From positions 1 through 18,933 of the forward strand of contig CAAEVU010000289.1 in assembly GCA_900759575.1 (NCBI GenBank): DNA of 18,933 nt, read 5' to 3'. The DNA comes from Clostridia bacterium. GTDB lineage: Bacteria > Bacillota > Clostridia > Oscillospirales > Acutalibacteraceae. Made by a program: the position numbers and the translations under genes. How positions within the stretch are numbered: the stretch's first letter is position 1; the number at the start of each line of letters is the position of its first letter. Under the pieces are notes generated by a model that ran no database searches, was not told the origin of the DNA, and saw only the letters and a program-made list of their open reading frames with translations. Below are positions 6,903-15,054 of the stretch, piece by piece.

Positions 6903-8903
6903 TTGGACAGCAATCAAAAAAAGATTCGAAACCTGTTGCTGTATATCGGGATTCCCGTGGTGGTATTGTTTATCATCATTTTCCTGTTCAGCAACCGGAC
7001 GCCCCAGGGAATGACGTATAAGTATTCCGACATCATCGATTACTTCCAGAGTCAGAAAGTGACGGAATACCAGCTGAACCTGGGCACTGGCGAAATGGCC
7101 ATCAAGCTGGATGACGGCAAGACCATCGGGTATGTGCTGCCCAGTGTGGACTTGTTCTACATGGACGTAAAGGATTCCATCAACGAGTACAACGAGGACC
7201 ATCCTGACAGCAAAATGGTGCAGGACATCATCCGTCCGGCGGAGACCAGCTGGTTTATCAGCCTGTTGCCCACGCTGATCCTGTTTGCGGGGCTGATCAT
7301 TTTCTGGATGTTCATGATGCGCCGTCTTGGCAGCAGTATGGGCGGCGACAAGCAGATGAACTTCGGCAAAGCCAAGATCAAGCAGATGAGCGATGAGAAG
7401 CGGAAGACCACTTTTGCGGACGTTGCCGGTGCTGACGAGGAAAAGGAAGAGCTGCGGGAGATCGTGGAGTTCCTCAAAAATCCCAGCAAGTACAATACCC
7501 TGGGCGCCCGTATTCCCAAAGGCGTGCTGCTGGTGGGCCCTCCCGGTACTGGTAAGACTTTGCTTGCCCGTGCTGTGGCCGGAGAAGCAGGCGTGCCTTT
7601 CTTCTCCATTTCCGGTTCCGACTTTGTGGAAATGTTTGTAGGCGTGGGCGCGTCCCGTGTCCGTGACCTGTTTGACAAGGCAAAAAAGAATCATCCCTGC
7701 ATCATCTTCATCGATGAGATCGACGCCGTGGGCCGGCAAAGAGGCGCTGGTCTGGGCGGCGGCCACGACGAACGTGAGCAGACGTTGAACCAGTTGCTGG
7801 TGGAGATGGACGGCTTTGGTGCCAATGAAGGTGTCATCATGATCGCCGCCACCAACCGCCCGGATATCCTTGACCCCGCCCTGATGCGTCCCGGCCGTTT
7901 TGACCGGCAGGGGATGGTGGGTTATCCCGACATCAAGGGCCGTGAGGAGATCCTGCGGGTCCATGCCAAGGGCAAGCCTTTGGCCCCGGACGTGGTGCTT
8001 TCCACCATTGCCAAATCCACCGCTGGGTTTACCGGCGCAGATCTGGAAAACCTCTTGAACGAAGCCGCGCTTCTGGCTGCCCGGAAGAACCATCGGGCAA
8101 TCACCATGGAAGAGATCGAGGAAGCTACCATCAAAGTGGTGGTGGGCACGGAGAAGAAGAGCCGTGTGATGAGCGAAAAGGAAAAGAAGCTCACTGCGTA
8201 CCACGAGGCTGGCCATGCCATTGCCACGTATTACTGCAAGACTCAGGACCCTGTCCACCAGATCTCCATCATTCCCCGGGGTATGGCCGGCGGCTATACC
8301 ATGCACTTGCCCACGGAGGACCGGACGTACCGGAGCCGTGACGAGATGCGGGAAGAACTGGTGGTGCTGTTGGGCGGCCGTGTGGCGGAAGCTTTGGTGC
8401 TGGATGATATTTCCACCGGCGCTTCCAACGACATTGAGCGGGCCACGAAGATCGCCCGGGCAATGGTGACCAAATACGGCATGAGCGATAAGCTTGGGCC
8501 TATCACCTATGGTACGGACGACAGCAACCCGTTCCTGGGCAAAGAGATGGGCCACATCAGCAACTATTCAGAGCAGACCGCTTCTGAGATCGACGAAGAA
8601 ATTCAGAGCATCATCTCCACCGCCTACGAAAAGACGGAGAAGATTTTGAAAGAACACATCGATGAACTTCACCGGCTGGCCGGAGTGCTTTACGAGAAAG
8701 AGAAGATCGACGGCGTGGAGTTCCAGCAGGTCATGGACGGCAATCTGCTGCCCAGCGGAGCGGCCCAGGCGATGACCCAGAACACCCAGCCCCAAGAGGC
8801 TTTGCCGGAGGATCAAACCCCGGCTGGGGAAAAGGTCCCCCAAGAGGGAACCGCGGAAAGCCAGCCCGGAGCAGGGGACTCCCAAGCACTGGGACAAGGC
8901 TGA
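6903..8903 (+). CDS. ftsH: ATP-dependent zinc metalloprotease FtsH
   Basis: FtsH is a membrane-anchored hexameric AAA+ protease that degrades misfolded membrane proteins and selected regulators. The 666-residue protein shows two membrane segments (about 11-29 and 117-138) flanking an extracytoplasmic domain. An AAA+ domain follows with Walker A GPPGTGKT (212-219), Walker B IIFIDEID (267-274) and the second region of homology with MRPGRFDRQ. The M41 peptidase domain has the zinc motif HEAGH (434-438) and the third ligand D510 in ASNDIERAT. The C-terminal tail (from about 620) is low-complexity, rich in Gln, Pro, Glu and Gly, and probably disordered. All catalytic residues are present. The start is TTG. 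It is the last gene of the tilS-hpt-ftsH group and is followed by a hairpin. Confidence 0.98.
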   Translation: MDSNQKKIRNLLLYIGIPVVVLFIIIFLFSNRTPQGMTYKYSDIIDYFQSQKVTEYQLNLGTGEMAIKLDDGKTIGYVLPSVDLFYMDVKDSINEYNEDHPDSKMVQDIIRPAETSWFISLLPTLILFAGLIIFWMFMMRRLGSSMGGDKQMNFGKAKIKQMSDEKRKTTFADVAGADEEKEELREIVEFLKNPSKYNTLGARIPKGVLLVGPPGTGKTLLARAVAGEAGVPFFSISGSDFVEMFVGVGASRVRDLFDKAKKNHPCIIFIDEIDAVGRQRGAGLGGGHDEREQTLNQLLVEMDGFGANEGVIMIAATNRPDILDPALMRPGRFDRQGMVGYPDIKGREEILRVHAKGKPLAPDVVLSTIAKSTAGFTGADLENLLNEAALLAARKNHRAITMEEIEEATIKVVVGTEKKSRVMSEKEKKLTAYHEAGHAIATYYCKTQDPVHQISIIPRGMAGGYTMHLPTEDRTYRSRDEMREELVVLLGGRVAEALVLDDISTGASNDIERATKIARAMVTKYGMSDKLGPITYGTDDSNPFLGKEMGHISNYSEQTASEIDEEIQSIISTAYEKTEKILKEHIDELHRLAGVLYEKEKIDGVEFQQVMDGNLLPSGAAQAMTQNTQPQEALPEDQTPAGEKVPQEGTAESQPGAGDSQALGQG

Positions 8904-8923
8904 TTTTTAAGAACATGGCAACC

Positions 8924-8949
8924 AAGGGAATGGTCACATTCCCTTTCTT
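8924..8949 (+). terminator. Probable Rho-independent terminator after ftsH
   Basis: AAGGGAATG (8924-8932) pairs perfectly with CATTCCCTT (8937-8945) around a GTCA tetraloop. The following TCTTGCTGTTT is a T-rich but interrupted tract. It sits 20 nt after the ftsH stop and before an AT-rich stretch leading to the topoisomerase operon. Confidence 0.65.
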
Positions 8950-8969
8950 GCTGTTTATAAGTATATAAA
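8933..8969 (+). promoter_or_regulatory. Weak promoter candidate for the topoisomerase operon
   Basis: The AT-rich stretch TTTATAAGTATATAAA (8954-8969) offers TATAAG (8956-8961) as a -10 box, with GTCACA (8933-8938, 4/6 match) 17 bp upstream, partly inside the terminator hairpin. Other registers (TATATA, TATAAA) have poorer -35 partners. A promoter is expected here from the flanking terminator, but its exact position is uncertain. Confidence 0.3.
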
Positions 8970-9002
8970 GCGAGTGGGCTTGACGGAAATACAGGAGGAA
9001 CT

Positions 9003-10985
9003 ATGGCAAAAAAGCAAACGTATGGCAATGACAGCATTACCAGCCTGAAGGGGGCGGACCGCGTGCGGCTGCGGCCCGCGGTCATATTCGGCTCCGATGG
9101 CATTGACGGCTGCCAGCACTCTATTTTTGAGATTTTGTCCAACTCCATTGATGAGGCGCGGCAAGGGTTCGGCAAGGAGATCACCATCACCCGGTTTCTG
9201 GACCATTCGGTGCAGGTGGAAGACCATGGGCGGGGCATCCCGGTGGACTACAACAACAAAGAAGAGCGGTACAACTGGGAGCTGGTGTTCTGCGAGATGT
9301 ACGCCGGCGGCAAGTACAACAACAGCTCCGGGGAAAATTATGAGTATTCCCTGGGCTTAAATGGATTGGGCCTTTGCGCCACCCAGTACGCGTCGGAATA
9401 CATGGACGTGGACATCTGCCGGGACGGTTACCGTTACACCCTGCATTTTGAGCACGGGGAAAACGTGGGGGGCTTGAAGAAAGAAACCTACTCTAAGAAG
9501 GATACAGGTTCCCTGATCAAGTGGAAGCCGGATTTGCAGGTGTTCACCGACATTGACGTGACGCTGGAATATTATCTGGATATTTTAAAACGCCAGGCAG
9601 TGGTCAACGCGGGGATCACGTTCCACCTGAAAAACGAGGTGTCTTCCGGCAAATTTGAAACCACGGATTTCTGTTACGAAAACGGCATTTTGGACCATGC
9701 CAAGGAATTGGTGGGGGAGGACAGCCTGACCCCAGTGCAGTTCTGGCAAAGCGAGAAAAAGGTCCGTGACCGGGCGGATATGCCCCTTTACAATACAAAG
9801 ATCAACGTGGCCGCGGCTTTTTCCAACCGGGTCCATGTGGCGGAATATTATCATAACTCAAGCTGGCTGGAGCATGGCGGTGCGCCGGATAAAGCGGTGC
9901 GCAATGCCTTTGTGTACCAGATCGACGCCTATTTGAAGCAGAACAGTAAGTACAATAAAGGCGAAAGCAAGATCACCTTCCAGGACGTGGAAGATTGCCT
10001 GGTCATTGTCATTTCCTCTTTCTCCACCCAGACTTCCTATGAAAACCAGACGAAAAAAGCCATCACCAATAAGGGCATCCAGGAAGCCATGGTGGAAATG
10101 CTCCGGCACAATTTGGAGGTCTACTTCATCGAGAATCCCCTGGATGCGGAGAAGATCGCCAATCAGGTGCTGGTGAACAAGCGCAGCCGTGAGGACGCGG
10201 AAAAGACCCGTCTCAATTTGAAAACCAAGCTGACCGGCAAAATGGACATCACCAGCCGGGTGGCAAAGTTGGTGGACTGCCGTTCCAAGGACGTGACCCA
10301 GCGGGAACTGTTCATCGTGGAGGGCGATTCGGCTTTGGGTTCGGTGAAACAAGCCCGTGACCCGGACTATCAGGCGGTCATGCCCATTCGAGGCAAGATC
10401 CTGAACTGCCTGAAGGCCGATTACGACAAGATCTTTAAAAGCGAGATCATCACCGACCTGATCAAGGTGCTGGGCTGTGGTGTCCAGGTGAAGTCCAAGT
10501 CCAATAAATCCATCGGCGCCTTTGACATCAATTCCCTGCGGTGGAGCAAGATCATCCTGTGCACCGATGCGGACGTGGACGGGTTCCACATTCGTACCAT
10601 GCTTTTGACCATGCTGTACCGGCTGACCCCGGAATTGATCGAGAAAAACAAGGTGTTCATCGCCGAATCCCCCCTGTACGAGATCACCTCCAAGGACAAG
10701 ACCTATTTTGCCTATAACGAGCGGGAGAAGGAACAGTTTTTGCAGGAGTTGGAAGGGCAGAAGTACACCATCCAGCGGTCCAAAGGTTTGGGCGAAAACG
10801 AACCGGATATGATGAACCTGACCACCATGAATCCCAAGACCCGGCGGCTCATCCAAGTGAAGCCCGGGGACGTGGAGCGCACGGCGGAAATGTTCGATGT
10901 GCTGTTGGGGGATAACCTGAGCGGCCGGAAGGACTACATCGCCGAGCACGGCGGAGAATACTTGGACGACTTGGACGTGTCCTGA
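9003..10985 (+). CDS. Type IIA DNA topoisomerase subunit B (GyrB/ParE family, divergent)
   Basis: This is the ATPase subunit of a gyrase/topoisomerase IV-type enzyme, 660 residues. The GHKL ATPase domain has the catalytic Glu and Mg-binding Asn in FEILSNSIDEA (E43, N47), VEDHGRGIP (72-80) and a lid with LGLNGLGLCATQ (117-128). The transducer region keeps a QTKK lysine. The TOPRIM domain has FIVEGDS (E440) and DADVDGFHIRT (D522-D526). It departs from usual sequences: RPAVIFG replaces the near-universal RPGMYIG, GLNGLGLCATQ replaces GLHGVGASVVN, and EGDSALGSVKQARD replaces EGDSAGGSAKQGRD. The ATG at 9003 follows AGGAGG at 8993-8998. It forms an operon with the A subunit 22 nt downstream. I leave the gene symbol empty because gyrB versus parE cannot be decided by sequence; a topo IV-like role is favoured. 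Confidence 0.93.
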   Translation: MAKKQTYGNDSITSLKGADRVRLRPAVIFGSDGIDGCQHSIFEILSNSIDEARQGFGKEITITRFLDHSVQVEDHGRGIPVDYNNKEERYNWELVFCEMYAGGKYNNSSGENYEYSLGLNGLGLCATQYASEYMDVDICRDGYRYTLHFEHGENVGGLKKETYSKKDTGSLIKWKPDLQVFTDIDVTLEYYLDILKRQAVVNAGITFHLKNEVSSGKFETTDFCYENGILDHAKELVGEDSLTPVQFWQSEKKVRDRADMPLYNTKINVAAAFSNRVHVAEYYHNSSWLEHGGAPDKAVRNAFVYQIDAYLKQNSKYNKGESKITFQDVEDCLVIVISSFSTQTSYENQTKKAITNKGIQEAMVEMLRHNLEVYFIENPLDAEKIANQVLVNKRSREDAEKTRLNLKTKLTGKMDITSRVAKLVDCRSKDVTQRELFIVEGDSALGSVKQARDPDYQAVMPIRGKILNCLKADYDKIFKSEIITDLIKVLGCGVQVKSKSNKSIGAFDINSLRWSKIILCTDADVDGFHIRTMLLTMLYRLTPELIEKNKVFIAESPLYEITSKDKTYFAYNEREKEQFLQELEGQKYTIQRSKGLGENEPDMMNLTTMNPKTRRLIQVKPGDVERTAEMFDVLLGDNLSGRKDYIAEHGGEYLDDLDVS

Positions 10986-11007
10986 GGAAAGGAGAAACGA
11001 ACCAAAC

Positions 11008-13242
11008 ATGGCAAAGAAAAGACAACAGCCCGCCCGAGGGGGCTCTTCCAAGACCCAGGGCTTTATCGCCGGAGCGGGGGAGGTCGTAGAGCAGGATATC
11101 AGCGATACCCTGCGGCAAAACTTCATGCCCTACGCCATGAGCGTGATCCTGTCCCGTGCCATCCCGGAGATCGACGGGTTCAAGCCTTCCCATCGGAAGC
11201 TGCTCTACACCATGTATAAAATGGGGCTTTTGGGCTCTGCCCGAACCAAGAGCGCCAATATTGTGGGCCAGACCATGAAGCTGAATCCCCATGGCGACGC
11301 CGCCATCTACGACACCATGGTGCGGCTTTCCAGAGGTCACGAGGCGCTGCTCCATCCCTATGTGGATTCCAAGGGAAACTTCGGCAAAGCCTATTCCCGG
11401 GATATGGCCTGGGCAGCCTCCCGGTACACGGAAGCCCGCCTGGACCCGATTTGCAAAGAGCTGTTCCAGGACATCGACAAGGACACCGTGGACTTTGTGG
11501 ACAACTATGACAACACCATGAAGGAGCCCACCCTGCTGCCGGCCACCTTCCCCAGTGTGCTGGTCAACGCCAATACGGGCATCGCTGTGGGTATGGCCAG
11601 CAATATCTGTCCTTTTAACTTGGCGGAAGTGTGCCGTACCACCATCGCGCTGATCCGCGATCCGGAAGCCGATCTGTTCCAGACCATGCAGGCCCCGGAT
11701 TTTCCCGGCGGCGGGCAGATCATTTTCGACAAAGAGCAGATGGAGAAAATCTACCAGACCGGCCGGGGCAGTTTCCGGGTGCGCAGCCGCTGGTCCTATG
11801 ACAAGTCTGCCGGATGTATCGACGTCACCCAGATTCCCCCCTCCACTTCTGTGGAAGTGATCGTGGAGCGGGTGGTGGACCTGGTGCGCCAGAACAAGAT
11901 CAAAGAAGTGGCGGATATCCGGGACGAGACCGGTTTGAACGGCTTGAAGATTACCATCGACCTGAAGCGGGGCACGGACCCGGAAAAATTGATGCAGAAG
12001 CTTTTCAAGCTCACCACCTTGGAGGACAGTTTTGCCTGTAACTTCAATGTGCTGATCGGTGGGTCTCCCAAAGTGCTGGGCGTGCGGGAGCTTTTGGAAG
12101 AGTGGACGGCTTTCCGGGTGGAATGTGTCCGCCGCCGCACGTATTTCGATTTGCAGAAGAAAAAGGAAAAGCTCCACTTGCTCCAGGGCTTGCAGATGAT
12201 CCTGCTGGACATCGACAAGGCGATTCGCATTGTCCGGGAGACGGAAGAAGAAGCGGAAGTGGTGCCCAACTTGATGATCGGATTTGGCATCGACCAGGTG
12301 CAGGCGGAGTATGTGGCGGAGATCAAACTGCGCCACCTGAACCGGGAATATATTTTAAAGCGCACCCAGGAGATCGAAGAGCTGGAAAAGAGCATTTCCC
12401 AACTGGAAGGCGTGTTGGCTTCCAAGGCTAAGGTAAAGAATATCATTGTAAAAGAGCTGGAAGAGGTGGCCCAGAAATACGGCCAGCCCCGGCGTTCCAT
12501 GATCCTGTACGCCGACGAGGTGGAGGACGTGGAGATCGAGGACGAGGTTCCGGATTACTCGGTGAACCTGTTCTTTACAAAAGAGGGCTATTTCAAGAAG
12601 ATCACACCCCAGTCCCTGCGGATGAGCGGGGAGCAGAAGCTGAAAGACGGGGACGAGATCATCCAGCAGATGGAGGAACAAAACAGCGCCGAGCTGCTGT
12701 TCTTCTCGGATAAATGCCAGGTCTACAAACTGAAAGCCAGCGATTTCCCGGATACAAAAGCCAGCGTGCTGGGAGAATACATTCCGGCCAAGGCTCAGAT
12801 GGAGGAAAACGAGCGGGCAGTGTATATGGCTGTCACCCACAAGTACGATGGGTATATGCTGTTCTTCTTTGAAAACGGCAAAGTGGCCAAAGTGGATATG
12901 AGCGCCTATCAGACCAAGCAGAACCGGAAAAAGCTGTTGAATGCCTACAGTGATAAATCGCCCTTGGCGGCAGCGCTTTATATCAAGGAAGATCGGGAAG
13001 TGCTTCTGACCGCCTCTTCCGGCCGGATGCTTTTGTTCCATACGGGTCTCATCCAACCCAAGACCACCAAAAATACCCAGGGCGTCCAGGCTATGAACCT
13101 GAAGAAAGGCCAGCGGTTGATGACGGTCCGGCTGTATGAGGAAGGGATGCTGAAGAATCCCAACCGGTATAAAAAGAACTTGCCCGCTTTAGGCGCCATG
13201 CCAGACGGGGAAGAGAATACAGGAGAGCAGCTGAAGCTGTAA
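11008..13242 (+). CDS. Type IIA DNA topoisomerase subunit A (GyrA/ParC family, divergent)
   Basis: This is the DNA breakage-reunion subunit, 744 residues, shorter than most GyrA. The N-terminal winged-helix core holds FMPYAMSVILSRAIPEIDG, NPHGDAAIYDTMVRL and the catalytic tyrosine Y140 in AASRYTEARL. The coiled-coil arm and exit gate follow (about 360-490, with VAEIKLRHLNREYI). A beta-pinwheel C-terminal domain (about 515-725) shows four or so blade repeats such as NLFFTKEGYFKKI, ELLFFSDKCQVYKL and YMLFFFENGKVAKV. The alanine A98 stands where E. coli GyrA has Ser83. The segment before it is one residue shorter than usual and has Asn for the conserved His. The GyrA-box position reads QSLRMSG (535-541) instead of QRRGGKG. 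The ribosome binding site AAAGGAG ends 13 nt before ATG, rather far. A strong terminator follows. Confidence 0.93.
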   Translation: MAKKRQQPARGGSSKTQGFIAGAGEVVEQDISDTLRQNFMPYAMSVILSRAIPEIDGFKPSHRKLLYTMYKMGLLGSARTKSANIVGQTMKLNPHGDAAIYDTMVRLSRGHEALLHPYVDSKGNFGKAYSRDMAWAASRYTEARLDPICKELFQDIDKDTVDFVDNYDNTMKEPTLLPATFPSVLVNANTGIAVGMASNICPFNLAEVCRTTIALIRDPEADLFQTMQAPDFPGGGQIIFDKEQMEKIYQTGRGSFRVRSRWSYDKSAGCIDVTQIPPSTSVEVIVERVVDLVRQNKIKEVADIRDETGLNGLKITIDLKRGTDPEKLMQKLFKLTTLEDSFACNFNVLIGGSPKVLGVRELLEEWTAFRVECVRRRTYFDLQKKKEKLHLLQGLQMILLDIDKAIRIVRETEEEAEVVPNLMIGFGIDQVQAEYVAEIKLRHLNREYILKRTQEIEELEKSISQLEGVLASKAKVKNIIVKELEEVAQKYGQPRRSMILYADEVEDVEIEDEVPDYSVNLFFTKEGYFKKITPQSLRMSGEQKLKDGDEIIQQMEEQNSAELLFFSDKCQVYKLKASDFPDTKASVLGEYIPAKAQMEENERAVYMAVTHKYDGYMLFFFENGKVAKVDMSAYQTKQNRKKLLNAYSDKSPLAAALYIKEDREVLLTASSGRMLLFHTGLIQPKTTKNTQGVQAMNLKKGQRLMTVRLYEEGMLKNPNRYKKNLPALGAMPDGEENTGEQLKL

Positions 13243-13260
13243 GAGCAGCAGCTGGTCTGG

Positions 13261-13286
13261 AAAAAAGCGGCTATGCCGCTTTTTTT
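13261..13286 (+). terminator. Rho-independent terminator of the topoisomerase operon
   Basis: GCGGC (13267-13271), loop TAT, GCCGC (13275-13279), preceded by A6 and followed by T7 (13280-13286), so the paired stem can extend to 11 bp. It lies 18 nt after the A-subunit stop. Confidence 0.92.
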
Positions 13287-13329
13287 ATAGGCAAGCAAAA
13301 ATTTGAAGCTGCGAATTCCCAACTTTTTC

Positions 13330-13358
13330 TTGCGATTTTCCCCAAATTTTTATATCAT
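13330..13358 (+). promoter_or_regulatory. Probable sigma-A promoter of the GH43 gene
   Basis: TTGCGA (13330-13335, 4/6) and TATCAT (13353-13358, 5/6) are 17 bp apart in an AT-rich intergenic stretch. The predicted transcript would start near 13365, leaving a leader of about 25 nt before the ATG at 13391. No clear operator palindrome or cre-like site was seen. Confidence 0.6.
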
Positions 13359-13390
13359 ATAACTAGAAATTATATTGGGAGGAATTGAGT

Positions 13391-14941
13391 ATGAAATACC
13401 GCAATCCGCTGCTTCCCGGTTTTTATCCGGACCCCAGTGTGTGCCGGGTAGGGGAGGATTATTACCTGGTCAACAGCTCTTTTGAGTTTTTCCCGGGAGT
13501 GCCCCTGTGGCATAGCCGGGATTTGGTGAACTGGGAGCAGCTGGGCCATGTTCTGGACCGGAGAAGCCAGGTGGAACTGGAAGGTTCCCGGGTTTCCGGA
13601 GGCATTTTTGCCCCCACCATCCGGTATCACCAGGGAAAATATTACATGATCACCACCAATGTCACCCACGGCGGCAATTTTGTGGTGTGTACCGAGGACC
13701 CAAAAGGTCCTTGGTCCGATCCGGTGTGGATCGACCAAGGGGGCATTGACCCGTCCCTGTTCTGGGATGAGGACGGCAAAGTCTATATGCAGCGCACCCA
13801 CACGGACGAAAATGGGGAACAGTGCATTGGTCAGTTCCAGGTGGACCTGGAAACCGGAAAAGCACTTTCGGAAGTCCGTCCCATCTGGTACGGTACCGGC
13901 GGCAAATGCCCGGAAGGTCCTCACATCTATAAGATCCGTGGAAAGTATTACTTGATGATCGCCGAGGGCGGTACAGAGTACGGCCACATGGAGACCATCG
14001 CCCGCAGCGATTCCATCTGGGGACCTTTTGAAAGCTGCCCCCACAACCCCATCCTGACCCACCGGAATATCAATCCCCGGTCCGGAGAATTCCAGGCGCT
14101 GGGCCATGCCGATCTGGTGGAAGACGGCAAAGGAAATTGGTGGCTGGTGTTCCACGGTATCCGTCCTTCCCAGTTCATGCTCCACCATATGGGCAGAGAA
14201 ACTATGCTTGCACCCGTCACCTGGGATGAAAATGGTTGGCCCGTGGTGGGCGAAGGAAAACCCATCCTGGCGGAGATGGAAGGCCCTGGAGAACCGGAAG
14301 AGACCCTGCCCGACGGCTTTGCCCGGCAAAATCTGTTTTCCCAGGACGAGGACTTTACCCAGGAACAGGAGTTGCCTCTGGTGTGGGCGTATTTGCGCAA
14401 TCCCCATGAGGAAAATTATAAACTGGAACAGGGTTTGACCCTCACCGCCGGGGAGGACGGCTTGGAAAGCTTGGGTTCTCCCAGCTTTGTGGGACGGCGC
14501 CAGCAGCATTTTGATGTGGCCGTGGAAACGGTGCTGGACTTTGCTCCCCAGAGCGAGAAGGCCGAAGCCGGTTTGACGGTGTTCCACACCAAGGACCACC
14601 ACTACGATTTGGTGATCACCCAGCGCAATGGCCAGCGGGCGGCATTCCTGCGCCGGCGCTGCGCGGATATGCTGGTGGAATCCCAGCCGGTGGTCCTGCC
14701 TGAAGAAGGCAAGCTGACTTTGACTATCCAAGCCCGGCAGTTGGGATTTGAGTTTTTTGTCCAGGCCGGCGACGGTCATCCCCAGTCTTTGGGAACGGCT
14801 TCTACCCAGCTGATCTCTACCGAGTGTATGATCTGCACCTTTACCGGGTGCTTCTTTGGGCTGTATTGCCAGGGAGAAAAAGGCGCCCAGGCGCGGTTTG
14901 AAACCTTCCGCTATCAGCCTGTCACAACGGAAACAAAGTGA
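13391..14941 (+). CDS. GH43 family beta-xylosidase / alpha-L-arabinofuranosidase, cytoplasmic
   Basis: The protein has 516 residues and the two-domain plan of XynB-type GH43 enzymes: an N-terminal five-bladed propeller (about 1-295) and a C-terminal beta-sandwich beginning near QELPLVWAYLRNP. The three expected catalytic acids are visible: base D14 in GFYPDPS, pKa modulator D120 in GGIDPSLFWDEDG and acid E175 in CPEGPHIYK. There is no signal peptide, so it should act inside the cell on imported xylo-oligosaccharides or arabino-xylo-oligosaccharides. Exact specificity cannot be read from sequence. ATG at 13391 is chosen over TTG at 13385 because GGGAGGA (13377-13383) is correctly spaced only for the ATG. 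The gene stands alone between terminators, with no sugar transporter or regulator in this window. Base composition is like its neighbours. Confidence 0.93.
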   Translation: MKYRNPLLPGFYPDPSVCRVGEDYYLVNSSFEFFPGVPLWHSRDLVNWEQLGHVLDRRSQVELEGSRVSGGIFAPTIRYHQGKYYMITTNVTHGGNFVVCTEDPKGPWSDPVWIDQGGIDPSLFWDEDGKVYMQRTHTDENGEQCIGQFQVDLETGKALSEVRPIWYGTGGKCPEGPHIYKIRGKYYLMIAEGGTEYGHMETIARSDSIWGPFESCPHNPILTHRNINPRSGEFQALGHADLVEDGKGNWWLVFHGIRPSQFMLHHMGRETMLAPVTWDENGWPVVGEGKPILAEMEGPGEPEETLPDGFARQNLFSQDEDFTQEQELPLVWAYLRNPHEENYKLEQGLTLTAGEDGLESLGSPSFVGRRQQHFDVAVETVLDFAPQSEKAEAGLTVFHTKDHHYDLVITQRNGQRAAFLRRRCADMLVESQPVVLPEEGKLTLTIQARQLGFEFFVQAGDGHPQSLGTASTQLISTECMICTFTGCFFGLYCQGEKGAQARFETFRYQPVTTETK

Positions 14942-14989
14942 GAGGGAGCGCTCTGGAAGGTTTTCCACCAAAATAGAAATTCATGTGAA

Positions 14990-15020
14990 AAAGGGAGGGG
15001 GCATTAGGCCCCCTCCCTTT
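14990..15020 (+). terminator. Strong hairpin after the GH43 gene (terminator)
   Basis: AAAGGGAGGGGGC (14990-15002) pairs perfectly with GCCCCCTCCCTTT (15008-15020) around the loop ATTAG, a 13-bp stem. Only three T close the stem on the + side before GACG; a T5 run lies 11 nt further. The other strand has a continuous T5 tract. It most likely ends GH43 transcription and insulates the ruv promoter. Confidence 0.75.
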
Positions 15021-15054
15021 GACGTGGGCACTTTTTGTAAAAAGGCAAATTGAC

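Noticed and set aside
6768..8555. 595-codon minus-strand frame opposite ftsH
   Set aside because: It is a long open frame caused by codon bias of ftsH; there is no domain and no credible start context.
13370..14971. 533-codon minus-strand frame opposite the GH43 gene
   Set aside because: It covers the GH43 gene almost exactly and has no recognisable motif; the + strand gene has the catalytic triad.
15031..15044. CTTTTT-GT-AAAAAG inverted repeat before the ruv promoter
   Set aside because: The two-base loop cannot form a normal RNA hairpin and it lies upstream of the promoter; it is better read as an A/T-rich UP element.
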